Source of the DNA: UBA3910 sp002391465
GTDB lineage: Bacteria; Bacillota; Limnochordia; Darwinibacteriales; Darwinibacteriaceae
Assembly: GCA_030054835.1 (NCBI GenBank)
Contig: JASGVS010000004.1
Location: 1-59,114 of the forward strand
Length of the DNA stretch: 59,114 nt
Direction: 5' to 3'
Shown here: positions 17,114 to 24,492 of the stretch, in pieces
Numbering within the stretch: the first letter of the stretch is position 1
How the letters are laid out: each line of letters opens with the position of its first letter
Program-made: the position numbers and the translations under genes
The notes under the pieces: model-generated
Database searches by the model: none
Told to the model about the DNA's origin: nothing
The model's input: the letters and a program-made list of their open reading frames with translations, nothing else

Positions 17114-17520
17114 TGGCTACCCTCCAGCTGCGTGTCCTCACTCAAGAGCGTACCGTTGTCTCTAAAGAGGTTGAATATGTGAAACTGCCCGGTAAGGATG
17201 GTTCCTTCGGTATTATGAGCGGCCATGCCCCACTCATGGCTCCCTTGGAGATGGGCATCGTAGAGTTCGGTCCTAGGGAGGGAAAGAAGCGTAAAGTAGC
17301 TCTGGGAGGCGGTTTTGTTGAGATGAGGGACAATCAGCTCACTGTCCTCGCCAGAACTGCCGAGCTGGATGAGGAAATCGATGTTCTCCGGGCGAGGGAA
17401 GCAAAAGAGCGGGCGGAACGCCGTCTGGCAGAGAGCCGGGATGAGATTGACTACCACCGGGCTCGTCTTGCCCTGCAGCGGGCTTTGCTCCGCCTCAAGG
17501 TCGCCGAACCGGAAAGGTAA
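17113..17520 (+). CDS. atpC: ATP synthase F1 subunit epsilon
   Basis: Epsilon joins gamma to the c-ring and can inhibit ATP hydrolysis. The 135-residue product has the N-terminal beta-sandwich (about 1-85, with FGIMSGHAPLMAPLEMGIV). It ends in the two C-terminal helices rich in Arg, Ala and Glu (about 90-133). It overlaps atpD by one base (TAATG) and ends the operon before a strong terminator. Its presence implies a c-ring somewhere in the genome, though none is encoded here. Confidence 0.94.
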   Translation: MATLQLRVLTQERTVVSKEVEYVKLPGKDGSFGIMSGHAPLMAPLEMGIVEFGPREGKKRKVALGGGFVEMRDNQLTVLARTAELDEEIDVLRAREAKERAERRLAESRDEIDYHRARLALQRALLRLKVAEPER

Positions 17521-17542
17521 AAAGCAATAGAATAGTTACTGC

Positions 17543-17573
17543 AGCACAGGCTGAATGGGCCTGTGCTTTTTTT
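17543..17573 (+). terminator. Terminator of the atp operon
   Basis: AGCACAGGC (17543-17551) pairs perfectly with GCCTGTGCT (17559-17567) across a 7-base loop. It is followed by a run of seven T. Confidence 0.9.
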
Positions 17574-17592
17574 ATCGCCCTGCCCTTTGTTT

Positions 17593-17623
17593 TGTATAGT
17601 ACCCAATATTTAGGTGCATACTA
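17593..17623 (+). promoter_or_regulatory. Possible forespore (sigma F/G type) promoter of the spoIIQ-like gene
   Basis: TGTATA (17593-17598), 18 bases, then CATACTA (17617-17623). The -10 agrees with the sigma-G pattern CATNNTA and the -35 is one base off the sigma-G pattern TGMATA. In Bacillus spoIIQ is made in the forespore, so the match fits the downstream gene. The sigma factor is inferred from sequence only. Confidence 0.45.
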
Positions 17624-17642
17624 GGGACAAGGCGGTGATATC

Positions 17643-18365
17643 ATGAATCGATGGCAGCATGCTAAAGGTCGGCTCAGCCAGTATTGGCAAAGACAACAGA
17701 GCCGCAGAGTTTTAGTGGGAATCATTATAGGCATTTCACTCTTAGTTGGGATAGGCGTAGGTATTTACCGCAACTGGCCCACTGCGGAAGAAGCTGTTAC
17801 CGTTAATCCTGTGAGCAGGGAAGAGGTGGCAGCCGTTGTTCAGGCCAAGGTGGAAGAAGTAATCGCAGATCTCTACCCCTGGGTGCTGGAAGGCCCTGTT
17901 ACTAAAACAGTGGTAGTGGAGCCGCCCGTGTATGTACCTTCGCCCACCGAATACAGGCCGGAACCTGAGCCGGAGGAGGAGGCACTGCCAGTACTGTCCT
18001 TCGAGGCAATCAACTGGCCAGTCGAGGGTGAGATTGTCACACCCTACGGTTGGTATCGCCATCCTATCTACGGCGACTGGCGCTTCAACGCTGGACTTGA
18101 ACTTGCGGTGGCAGGGGAAGCGGTACACTCCGTGCTTCCAGGGGAAGTGGTTTCGGTGAGCTCCAATGGCTTTGAAACTGAGCTGGTAATCGACCACGGA
18201 AGCGGCTGGTCCAGCACTTATCGTGCAGTTCGGGCAATCTCGGTGGTACCGGGGGAGCGTGTAGAGCAGAACCAGGTTGTTGCAAAACCGGAAAATTCAG
18301 GGATCGTCTTCTTTGGCCTTACCCATGAGGGTGAGCCCGTGAATCCCCTAGCCTTTCTCCATTGA
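17643..18365 (+). CDS. spoIIQ: SpoIIQ-like membrane-anchored M23/LytM-domain protein
   Basis: SpoIIQ sits in the forespore membrane and docks with SpoIIIAH across the septum during engulfment. The 240-residue product has a basic N-terminus and one membrane segment (about 24-44). A charged Pro-rich stretch (about 95-120) follows, then a LytM/M23 domain (about 125-235). The zinc-site histidine and aspartate of M23 enzymes are replaced: the HxGxD position reads NAGLEL and the HxH position reads STYRAV. It is therefore likely a structural, non-catalytic domain. The neighbours spoIIID and mreB/mbl follow in the common clostridial order. Start ATG follows AAGGCGGTGA. Confidence 0.8.
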   Translation: MNRWQHAKGRLSQYWQRQQSRRVLVGIIIGISLLVGIGVGIYRNWPTAEEAVTVNPVSREEVAAVVQAKVEEVIADLYPWVLEGPVTKTVVVEPPVYVPSPTEYRPEPEPEEEALPVLSFEAINWPVEGEIVTPYGWYRHPIYGDWRFNAGLELAVAGEAVHSVLPGEVVSVSSNGFETELVIDHGSGWSSTYRAVRAISVVPGERVEQNQVVAKPENSGIVFFGLTHEGEPVNPLAFLH

Positions 18366-18371
18366 TGCTAC

Positions 18372-18400
18372 GCATATTCAACACCCAGCGGCATATAAAT
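18372..18400 (+). promoter_or_regulatory. Candidate sigma-E promoter of spoIIID
   Basis: GCATATT (18372-18378) matches the sigma-E -35 pattern KMATATT exactly. CATATAAAT starting at 18392 resembles the -10 CATACAMT, with a 13-base spacer. spoIIID is a mother-cell gene made by sigma E in Bacillus. The agreement of site and gene is good, though the -10 is imperfect. Confidence 0.55.
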
Positions 18401-18428
18401 GTATAAAAAGTGCTAGGGGGAAGCGCAG

Positions 18429-18695
18429 ATGAGAGACTATATCCGCAAGCGGGTGGTGGATGTTAGTTTGTACATCGTGAAGACGAAAGCAACGGTACGG
18501 CAGGCAGCCACCGTTTTTGGTGTGAGCAAGAGCACGATCCACAAAGACGTAACTGAGCGCTTACCGCGGATCAATCAGGAATTGGCAATCCAGGTCAAAA
18601 AGGTCCTGGAGTTGAATAAATCGGAAAGACATATTCGCGGGGGTGAAGCAACCCGCCGTAAATACAGTGGTAAAGGAAGCAGTCGCGCTTCTTAG
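18429..18695 (+). CDS. spoIIID: Sporulation transcription regulator SpoIIID
   Basis: SpoIIID is a small DNA-binding protein that activates and represses mother-cell genes during sporulation. The 88-residue product has the family sequence throughout. It opens with MRDYIRKRVVDVSLYIVKTK and has the helix-turn-helix ATVRQAATVFGVSKSTIHKD. The basic C-terminal arm contains RHIRGGEATRRKY. Its presence strongly implies that the organism forms endospores or descends from one that did. AGGGGGAAGCGC precedes the ATG. Confidence 0.96.
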   Translation: MRDYIRKRVVDVSLYIVKTKATVRQAATVFGVSKSTIHKDVTERLPRINQELAIQVKKVLELNKSERHIRGGEATRRKYSGKGSSRAS

Positions 18696-18730
18696 AATGA
18701 CTGCCTAAAAAAGGATTTACCCTCCTTATG

Positions 18731-18770
18731 GCGAACATTGGTTAATTATGGAGAAATGGCAAATGTTCGC
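18731..18770 (+). repeat. Inverted repeat in the mreB leader
   Basis: GCGAACATT (18731-18739) and AATGTTCGC (18762-18770) are a perfect 9-bp inverted repeat with a 22-base centre. It ends right before the purine-rich ribosome binding site of mreB (from 18771). It may form an RNA hairpin that exposes or hides that site, or may be an operator. Confidence 0.6.
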
Positions 18771-18785
18771 AGAGGGGGCCCATAC

Positions 18786-19808
18786 ATGTTTGGCAAGGAT
18801 ATTGGAATCGATCTTGGCACAGCGAATATTTTGATCTATGTGCGGGGTCAAGGTGTAGTCATCCACGAACCATCGGTAGTGGCGGTGGATGTGAACACCC
18901 AGAAGATCTGCGCTTTGGGGGCAGAAGCCCGGGAGATGATCGGGCGGACGCCGGGCAATATCAGGGCAATTAGGCCTTTGAACGAAGGCGTTATTGCCGA
19001 CTTTAGGATTACTGAAGAGATCCTCAAGCACTTCATCAAGAAAGTAGCGGGGCGGGGGTTTTTCCGGCCCCGAATTATGATCTGCATCCCCTCGGGGATT
19101 ACCACAGTTGAAAAGCGTGCAGTTTTGGAAGCCGCGACCCAGGCCGGTGCCAGGGAAGTATATCTGATCACCGAGCCCATAGCCGCGGCTATTGGTTGTG
19201 GGCTGGATATTACTGCCCCCAGCGGGAATATGGTGGTGGATATTGGCGGCGGCACGACTGATATTGCCGTGATTTCCTTAGGCGGCGAAGTTACTTCCGA
19301 GTCACTGCGGATCGGTGGCGGGCACATGGAAGAGGCAATTCAGCGCTATGTGCAGCGGTTCTACAACCTGGCCATCGGTGACCGCACTGCGGAAGAAATA
19401 AAAATCACCGTTGCCAGTGCTTACCCCAACCAAGTGGATAGGAAGATGTCTGTACGGGGCCGGGATTTGGTCACTGGGCTTCCGGCTACTGTGGAGATCT
19501 CGGCAGCGGACATTTACCCGGCTTTGGAAGAGCCCATCACAAGTATTGTTGATGCTATTCGCTCTGTGCTGGAAGTGACTCCCCCTGAACTGTCTGCAGA
19601 TATTATCAACAAAGGTATGGCCCTTACAGGTGGTGGAGCTCTCTTAGACGGTATCGCCCGCCTCATCCAAGAGAGGACGGGAGTGCCAGTCATGATGGTC
19701 GAAGATCCTTTGACCTGTGCTGTGAGGGGTACCGGAGAGGCTTTGGACAATTTGGATAAGGGTATTTCCGCATCGCCCATTGTAGCCAGTTACACACGGG
19801 CGCGCTGA
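18786..19808 (+). CDS. mreB: Rod-shape determining protein MreB/Mbl
   Basis: This is an actin-like ATPase that forms membrane filaments and guides wall synthesis. The 340-residue product has phosphate loop 1 DIGIDLGTANILIYV at the N-terminus. Phosphate loop 2 is MVVDIGGGTTDIAVISLGG (about 150-168), and the adenosine motif is ALTGGGALLDGIA (about 275). ATG 18786 is used because homologues start MFGKDIGIDLG. A longer frame from 18738 would add an unusual leader. Position next to spoIIID suggests the Mbl-type paralogue. No mreC or mreD is nearby. Confidence 0.93.
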   Translation: MFGKDIGIDLGTANILIYVRGQGVVIHEPSVVAVDVNTQKICALGAEAREMIGRTPGNIRAIRPLNEGVIADFRITEEILKHFIKKVAGRGFFRPRIMICIPSGITTVEKRAVLEAATQAGAREVYLITEPIAAAIGCGLDITAPSGNMVVDIGGGTTDIAVISLGGEVTSESLRIGGGHMEEAIQRYVQRFYNLAIGDRTAEEIKITVASAYPNQVDRKMSVRGRDLVTGLPATVEISAADIYPALEEPITSIVDAIRSVLEVTPPELSADIINKGMALTGGGALLDGIARLIQERTGVPVMMVEDPLTCAVRGTGEALDNLDKGISASPIVASYTRAR

Positions 19809-19813
19809 TTGAT

Positions 19814-19841
19814 TAAAGAAACTTGGACAACCTGCCGATAG
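19814..19841 (+). promoter_or_regulatory. Candidate sigma-D (sigma-28) flagellar promoter
   Basis: TAAAG (19814-19818) and GCCGATAG (19834-19841) fit the flagellar sigma consensus TAAA-N15-GCCGATAA with a 16-base spacer and one mismatch in the -10. It lies about 30 bases before flgF. The corresponding Bacillus genes (flhO, flhP) are also sigma-D dependent. Confidence 0.7.
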
Positions 19842-19870
19842 GTTGAGTAAGACGTTCTCCTGAGGAGGTG

Positions 19871-20611
19871 ATGAATATACTGCGCGGTATTTACACTGCT
19901 GCCTCGGGCATGCTGGTGGAAGCAATCCGCATGGATGTGGCCAGTAACAATCTGGCCAATGTGGACACGGCAGGGTTTCAGAGGCAAACCGCCCACGTTT
20001 ACGCTTTTCCGCATCGCGTCATTCAGCTCGATCACCAAGGGCGGCGTACACCCCTGGGTATGCTTGGTACAGGAGCCTTTGCGGACGGAAGCACCACTTC
20101 CTTTGCCCCCGGAATGCTGAAAACGACGGAAAATCCTCTAGATGTGGCCCTGGTGGGCCCGGGTTTCTTCGCTGTAGAGACACCTGAGGGGACAAGGTAC
20201 ACCCGGGACGGCCGCTTTCAGGTCAATCCCAGTGGGCTTTTAGCCACTTTAGATGGGTATCTGGTCCGGGGTGAGCGGGGACCGATTTACGTGGGTGAAG
20301 GCAGCGTCCTCTTCAATGAACGGGGAGACGTGACAATTGACGGCGAGTTTGTGGACAGGTTGTTGGTTGTAGAATTCAACGACCGCGGTGGTTTGGTAAG
20401 ACGAGGTTCTAATTTGTTTGAGGCAACACCCGAGGCGGGAGCGCCCTTCCGCTACAGGGCAACAATTGCACCCGGTACGCTGGAGATGGCCAACGTCAAT
20501 GTGGTCAGGGAAATGGTGAATCTCATCAACATCCAGCGGGCCTACGAAGCCAACCAAAAGGTGGTGCAGGCCTTTGATGAAACGTTAGATAAGGCAGTTA
20601 ACGAAATTTAA
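19871..20611 (+). CDS. flgF: Flagellar basal-body rod protein FlgF (FlhO-like)
   Basis: FlgF is a proximal rod subunit exported by the flagellar type III apparatus. The roughly 246-residue product has the rod N-terminal motif RGIYTAASGML and NNLANVDTAGFQRQ. The C-terminal motif is VNVVREMVNLINIQRAYEANQKV. The start is uncertain. The near-perfect AGGAGG (19863-19868) is too close to ATG 19871 and to GTG 19868. Homologues usually begin M-x-RG, which would place the start at the ATA (19877), a rare start codon. flgG follows after 125 bases. Confidence 0.85.
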   Translation: MNILRGIYTAASGMLVEAIRMDVASNNLANVDTAGFQRQTAHVYAFPHRVIQLDHQGRRTPLGMLGTGAFADGSTTSFAPGMLKTTENPLDVALVGPGFFAVETPEGTRYTRDGRFQVNPSGLLATLDGYLVRGERGPIYVGEGSVLFNERGDVTIDGEFVDRLLVVEFNDRGGLVRRGSNLFEATPEAGAPFRYRATIAPGTLEMANVNVVREMVNLINIQRAYEANQKVVQAFDETLDKAVNEI

Positions 20612-20736
20612 TAGAGTTTAAGGGCAGAAGGCTGGACTGGTTTACAGAAGCCGTGGAACTATCGACCGACTGAGATAGTTTCAGAGCCCTTTCTTGAGCG
20701 TTGTTAAAAACAAGCTGACAAGGAGGGTTTTTTGTT

Positions 20737-21528
20737 ATGATGCGTTCGTTATGGACCGCCGCCTCCGGGATGGTGGCCCAACAGACTAAAATTGATACCA
20801 TTTCCAACAACTTGGCCAACGTGAACACCACCGGCTTTAAGAAAAGCCGCGTCGATTTTCAAGACCTGCTTTACCAGACTCAGAAATACGCAGGTACACC
20901 CTCAACCGCAGGAGCCCAGATTCCCACCGGCATCCAGATTGGGCACGGTGTGCGTCCCATAGCTACCCAGCGGATCTTTTCTCAGGGTATGTATCAGCAG
21001 ACGGACAATCCCCTCGATGTTGTGATTGAAGGGGATGGGTTTTTCCAGGTCCTGCTGCCGGACGGTACCATCGCCTATACCCGGGATGGCTCCTTTAAAT
21101 TGGATGCTCAGGGCCGGATAGTCACCTCTAACGGTTTTCCCATTGAACCCGAAATAGCCATCACGGAAGAAGATGCCCTAGATATCAGCATCAGCTCCGA
21201 TGGAACTGTAACCATTCTAATTGCTGGCCAGAGCGAACCTGCCGAAAAGGATTCCTTTGAACTGGTTCGTTTTGTGAACAATGCCGGGCTGAAGAGTATC
21301 GGCCAAAACCTTTTCACCGCCACTGCCGCCAGTGGTGATCCCATTGTGGGTACTCCGGGACTGGACGGTTTTGGCACCTTGAGCCAGAACTTCTTGGAAA
21401 TGTCCAACGTCCAGGTAGTGGAAGAAATGGTGAACATGATCGTATCCCAGCGGGCGTACGAAACAAATTCCAAGGCGATCCAGGCATCCGATGATATGCT
21501 GCAGACCGCCAATAATCTGCGCAGGTAG
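20737..21528 (+). CDS. flgG: Flagellar distal rod protein FlgG
   Basis: FlgG forms the distal rod that crosses the periplasm and the P and L rings. The 263-residue product starts MMRSLWTAASGM and has NNLANVNTTGFKKSRVDFQDLLYQ. This includes the FlgG-type YQT segment after the rod motif. It ends in VEEMVNMIVSQRAYETNSKAIQASDDML. Length is standard. AAGGAGGG precedes the ATG. It starts a run in which flgA, flgH, flgI and flgJ follow with overlaps or short gaps. Confidence 0.94.
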   Translation: MMRSLWTAASGMVAQQTKIDTISNNLANVNTTGFKKSRVDFQDLLYQTQKYAGTPSTAGAQIPTGIQIGHGVRPIATQRIFSQGMYQQTDNPLDVVIEGDGFFQVLLPDGTIAYTRDGSFKLDAQGRIVTSNGFPIEPEIAITEEDALDISISSDGTVTILIAGQSEPAEKDSFELVRFVNNAGLKSIGQNLFTATAASGDPIVGTPGLDGFGTLSQNFLEMSNVQVVEEMVNMIVSQRAYETNSKAIQASDDMLQTANNLRR

Positions 21529-21534
21529 TTGAAG

Positions 21535-22320
21535 ATGAGAATGCTGCGCTTCAGCCGAGCATTAGCGCTTGTTCTCTTTAGTCTGCTCATTCTTATCACG
21601 CCCGCCTCAGCTGCAGACAACGGGGAAAAGGTGATCCTGACCCTGCCAGCTACCGCTTCGGTTGAGGGACGTTCGCTAATTCTCGGTGAGATTGCCGAGA
21701 TTTCGGGCCCACCTGAGCTAGCGGCTCAGGTCGCAGCGGTAAACGCAGGTGCCGCCCCCAGTGCGGGGAGTTCTCGGCTGTTGACTAAGGGACAGATAGA
21801 GGTGCGCCTGCGCCAGGCTAGGCTTGATCTGAACTTGGTTGAAATTCAGGGAGCGGACTCGGTCACAGTGTACGGCGCAGTAAAAACTGCTCCGGGTCAA
21901 ACCAATGCTAATGGGTTAGACGGGGGAACAGAGGTTGTGGTTGCTGCCAGGGACCTTCCCCGGGGACACGTTATCAGTGCCGAGGATTTGGCTTTGGAGA
22001 GCAAGCAAAGCAGGACCGCTTCAGCCGTTTACAACGTGGAAGAGTTGATCGGTCTGCGCACCACTCGTTATGTTCGGTCGGGCAGCGAAATTACCCATTC
22101 CGCTGTGGAAGTTGTTCCTGCAGTGGAGCGGGGGGACACAGTGCAGATTATTGTCCGTACGGAAGGGATTGCAGTCAGTGCACCGGGCACAGCCCGGGCA
22201 GCAGGCGGGTTGGGAGAGATAATTCCAGTGGAAAACACCCTGTCCCGTAAGGTTGTTTACGGCCGAATTGTTGCCCCAGATACTGTGGAAGTGGACATAA
22301 GGGGGTCGAATACTCCATGA
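21535..22320 (+). CDS. flgA: Flagellar P-ring chaperone FlgA
   Basis: FlgA is a periplasmic chaperone that helps assemble the FlgI P ring. The 261-residue product has a signal peptide (about 1-23, LALVLFSLLILITPASAA). An N-terminal domain follows, then a SAF domain (about 130-200, with ARDLPRGHVISAEDLAL and GLRTTRYVRSG). The C-terminal domain contains RGDTVQIIVRTEGI. I prefer ATG 21535 to TTG 21529 because the signal peptide and ribosome-site spacing are better. FlgA is found only where a P ring is built, so it supports an outer membrane. Confidence 0.9.
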   Translation: MRMLRFSRALALVLFSLLILITPASAADNGEKVILTLPATASVEGRSLILGEIAEISGPPELAAQVAAVNAGAAPSAGSSRLLTKGQIEVRLRQARLDLNLVEIQGADSVTVYGAVKTAPGQTNANGLDGGTEVVVAARDLPRGHVISAEDLALESKQSRTASAVYNVEELIGLRTTRYVRSGSEITHSAVEVVPAVERGDTVQIIVRTEGIAVSAPGTARAAGGLGEIIPVENTLSRKVVYGRIVAPDTVEVDIRGSNTP

Positions 22321-22910
22321 AAATAAAAGCGTATTTTAGGCGCTGCATCGTATTGTGCGTAGTGCTGCTGCTTGCCGGTACCATTACCGCCTCAGCCACA
22401 TCACTCTATCCCATAGACAAGCCCTCTTTGTATGAGGACCAAAAGGCCAGGCGTCCGGGGGACTTGGTTACCGTCATCATAGTTGAGCAAGCCCAGGCCA
22501 GGCAGAATGCCAACACCGCGGCCGGTAAAAACTCTGATGTTTCGGTGGGCCCGGGCATGGGCGTTCTATCCGATTTGATTCCCCTGTTCAAACTGGGGGG
22601 CGGTGACACCTATCGGTCAGATGGTGTCACGACCAGGGGTGGCAGCCTAACTGCCAAACTCACAACCCAAGTGGTGGAAAGCCTGCCCAACGGAGTGCTT
22701 CGGATTGAGGGTAGGCAGAAGATAGTTATTAACGGGGAAGAACAGGAAATAGTGATCAGCGGGCTGGTTCGCAGCCGCGACGTGGCACCGGACAACACAG
22801 TCCTCTCCACCTTCGTGGCCGATGCGGAGATAGCCTTCGTCGGTTCAGGTATTGTGGCAGATAAGAACAACCCCGGTATTCTAACCCGATTGTTCAATTG
22901 GCTCTTTTAA
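22317..22910 (+). CDS. flgH: Flagellar L-ring protein FlgH, apparently not a lipoprotein
   Basis: FlgH forms the bushing in the outer membrane. The 197-residue product has the family segments SLYEDQKARRPGDLVTVIIVEQA and VVESLPNGVLRIEG. It continues with VISGLVRSRDVAPDNTV and IAFVGSGIVADKN. The N-terminus is a signal peptide ending LLAGTITASA. There is no lipobox cysteine at the cleavage site (cysteines occur only at about 10 and 14, inside the hydrophobic core). Most proteobacterial FlgH are lipidated. The ATG overlaps the flgA stop by four bases. Confidence 0.93.
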   Translation: MKIKAYFRRCIVLCVVLLLAGTITASATSLYPIDKPSLYEDQKARRPGDLVTVIIVEQAQARQNANTAAGKNSDVSVGPGMGVLSDLIPLFKLGGGDTYRSDGVTTRGGSLTAKLTTQVVESLPNGVLRIEGRQKIVINGEEQEIVISGLVRSRDVAPDNTVLSTFVADAEIAFVGSGIVADKNNPGILTRLFNWLF

Positions 22911-22928
22911 ATGTCAGGAGGGGCTTTC

Positions 22929-24065
22929 ATGTTTAGGAAAACATTCTGCCTATTTCTGGCAGTTGTCCTTTTCGGTACAGCCTTAGCTGGGGCCCAGACG
23001 GTGGAACCGCTGCGCTACGAAGTGCCCACCGTCAGGATAAAGGATATAGCCAGGGTCCAGGGTGTACGGGAAAACCAAATCTACGGTCTCGGGCTCGTGG
23101 TGGGGCTGAACGGAACGGGAGACGGCTCCGGTACTCGGGCCAATGTCCAAATGATAGCCAACATGCTGGAGAGTTTCGGAATTACCGTTTCCGCCAGTGA
23201 TATGCGGGTGCGAAACATTGCCGCGGTCATGGTAACGGCTGAATTGCCCACTTCTGCAAAAGCAGGGGATCGCGTGGATGTAACCGTTTCCTCTATTGGC
23301 GATGCCCGCAGCCTGCAGGGGGGATTCCTGCTTCAAACCCCGCTCCAGGCGGCTAACGGCCAGGTTTATGCCGTGGCCCAGGGGCCGGTCTCCATCGGTG
23401 GTTTTGTTGTCCGCGGCGGTGGAGCCAGTGCACAAATGAACCATACTACAGTTGGCTCGGTCCCCGGCGGGGCAATAGTGGAGCGGGAAGTGGATACGCC
23501 CGGCTTTGCCAGTGATGGCTATATTTCTATGGTCTTGGCCGAGCCCGATTTCACCACTGCTTCCCGTGTGGTTGAGGTAATCAACGCAGTATACGGACCC
23601 GATTTAGCTTGGGCACGGGATCAGGCAACGGTGGAGATCCGGGTGCCCGATGAGTATCTCTACAATGTAGTTTCTTTCATCGCTCAGCTGGAAGAGCTGC
23701 CGGTCCAGCCCGATGTAAACGCCAGGATCGTGATTAACGAGCGGACCGGTACGGTTGTTATGGGTGCCTCGGTGCGTATTGCCACCGTGGCAGTTGCCAA
23801 AGACAATTTGCGGGTACAGATTCAGGCCAGCCCGGTTATTTCCCAACCACCTCCTTTGTCTGAAGGATTTACGGTGGTGGATAGGGAAATCAGTGTAGAA
23901 GTGGAAGGCGAGCCGAGCAACTTCGCTGTGTTAGGTGGAACGGCCAGCGTGCAGGATTTGGTAGACGCTTTGAATGCGGTGGGGGCTAGCCCTCGGGATA
24001 TCATCTCAATCCTGCAGGCGATCAAGGCAGCCGGTGCGCTTTTTGGCGAGCTGATAATAATCTAA
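22929..24065 (+). CDS. flgI: Flagellar P-ring protein FlgI
   Basis: FlgI polymerises in the periplasm around the rod. The 378-residue product has a signal peptide (to about residue 21, cut after LAGAQ) and the family motifs VRIKDIARVQGVRENQIYG and GLVVGLNGTGDGS. It continues with FGITVSASDMRVRNIAAVMVTA and the C-terminal VQDLVDALNAVGASPRDIISILQAI. ATG 22929 is preferred to ATG 22911 because AGGAGGGG precedes it and the signal peptide then starts properly. Its presence together with FlgH marks a diderm flagellum. Confidence 0.95.
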   Translation: MFRKTFCLFLAVVLFGTALAGAQTVEPLRYEVPTVRIKDIARVQGVRENQIYGLGLVVGLNGTGDGSGTRANVQMIANMLESFGITVSASDMRVRNIAAVMVTAELPTSAKAGDRVDVTVSSIGDARSLQGGFLLQTPLQAANGQVYAVAQGPVSIGGFVVRGGGASAQMNHTTVGSVPGGAIVEREVDTPGFASDGYISMVLAEPDFTTASRVVEVINAVYGPDLAWARDQATVEIRVPDEYLYNVVSFIAQLEELPVQPDVNARIVINERTGTVVMGASVRIATVAVAKDNLRVQIQASPVISQPPPLSEGFTVVDREISVEVEGEPSNFAVLGGTASVQDLVDALNAVGASPRDIISILQAIKAAGALFGELIII

Positions 24066-24077
24066 GGGATGATCACC

Positions 24078-24389
24078 ATGCGCGTTAACTGGGAACCAAA
24101 TCAGAATATGGTGGATCAGGCGGAGCAGTTAGCCGAAAGGAAGTCTGCTTCACAGGAGGCGCTGCAGCACGCCGCGGATCAGTTTGAAGCTCTCTTCCTG
24201 TATTATCTCCTGAGCGAGATGCGGAAGACTGTGCCCGATAACGATCTGTTGGGGGACCGCCGAGGGGAAAAACTCTTCCAATCCATGCTGGATCAGGAGA
24301 TCGCCGATCACTCGGTCAAAGCCCAGAGTATTGGTTTGGCCAAACTCATCTATGAACAGATGTCCCGCTACGTAGCGGACGACGAATAA
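24078..24389 (+). CDS. flgJ: Rod-binding protein, FlgJ N-terminal domain type
   Basis: The 103-residue product matches the rod-binding domain of FlgJ (QALQHAADQFEALFLYYLLSEMRKTVP-like region and GEKLFQSMLDQEIADH). It caps the growing rod. The muramidase domain found in gamma-proteobacterial FlgJ is missing, so another enzyme must open the wall. ATG 24078 fits the AAGGGA site better than ATG 24069. It ends the flagellar run before a terminator. Confidence 0.88.
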   Translation: MRVNWEPNQNMVDQAEQLAERKSASQEALQHAADQFEALFLYYLLSEMRKTVPDNDLLGDRRGEKLFQSMLDQEIADHSVKAQSIGLAKLIYEQMSRYVADDE

Positions 24390-24403
24390 TTTGGGTAGGC
24401 AGA

Positions 24404-24439
24404 CTCTACGAGAAATGCACTCGTAGGGTTTGTTTTTTT
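24404..24439 (+). terminator. Terminator of the flagellar operon
   Basis: CTCTACGAG (24404-24412) pairs with CTCGTAGGG (24420-24428), with one G-T pair and a 7-base loop. TTTGTTTTTTT follows. Confidence 0.85.
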
Positions 24440-24492
24440 GCAGGAAAACGTCACCTTGTACAGAACAGAATCAGATGGAGGTGGACGGCTAG

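Noticed and set aside
18733..18744. GAACATTGGTTA near mreB as a LexA box
   Set aside because: It differs from GAAC-N4-GTTC and is better explained as one arm of the 9-bp inverted repeat. mreB is not an expected SOS gene.
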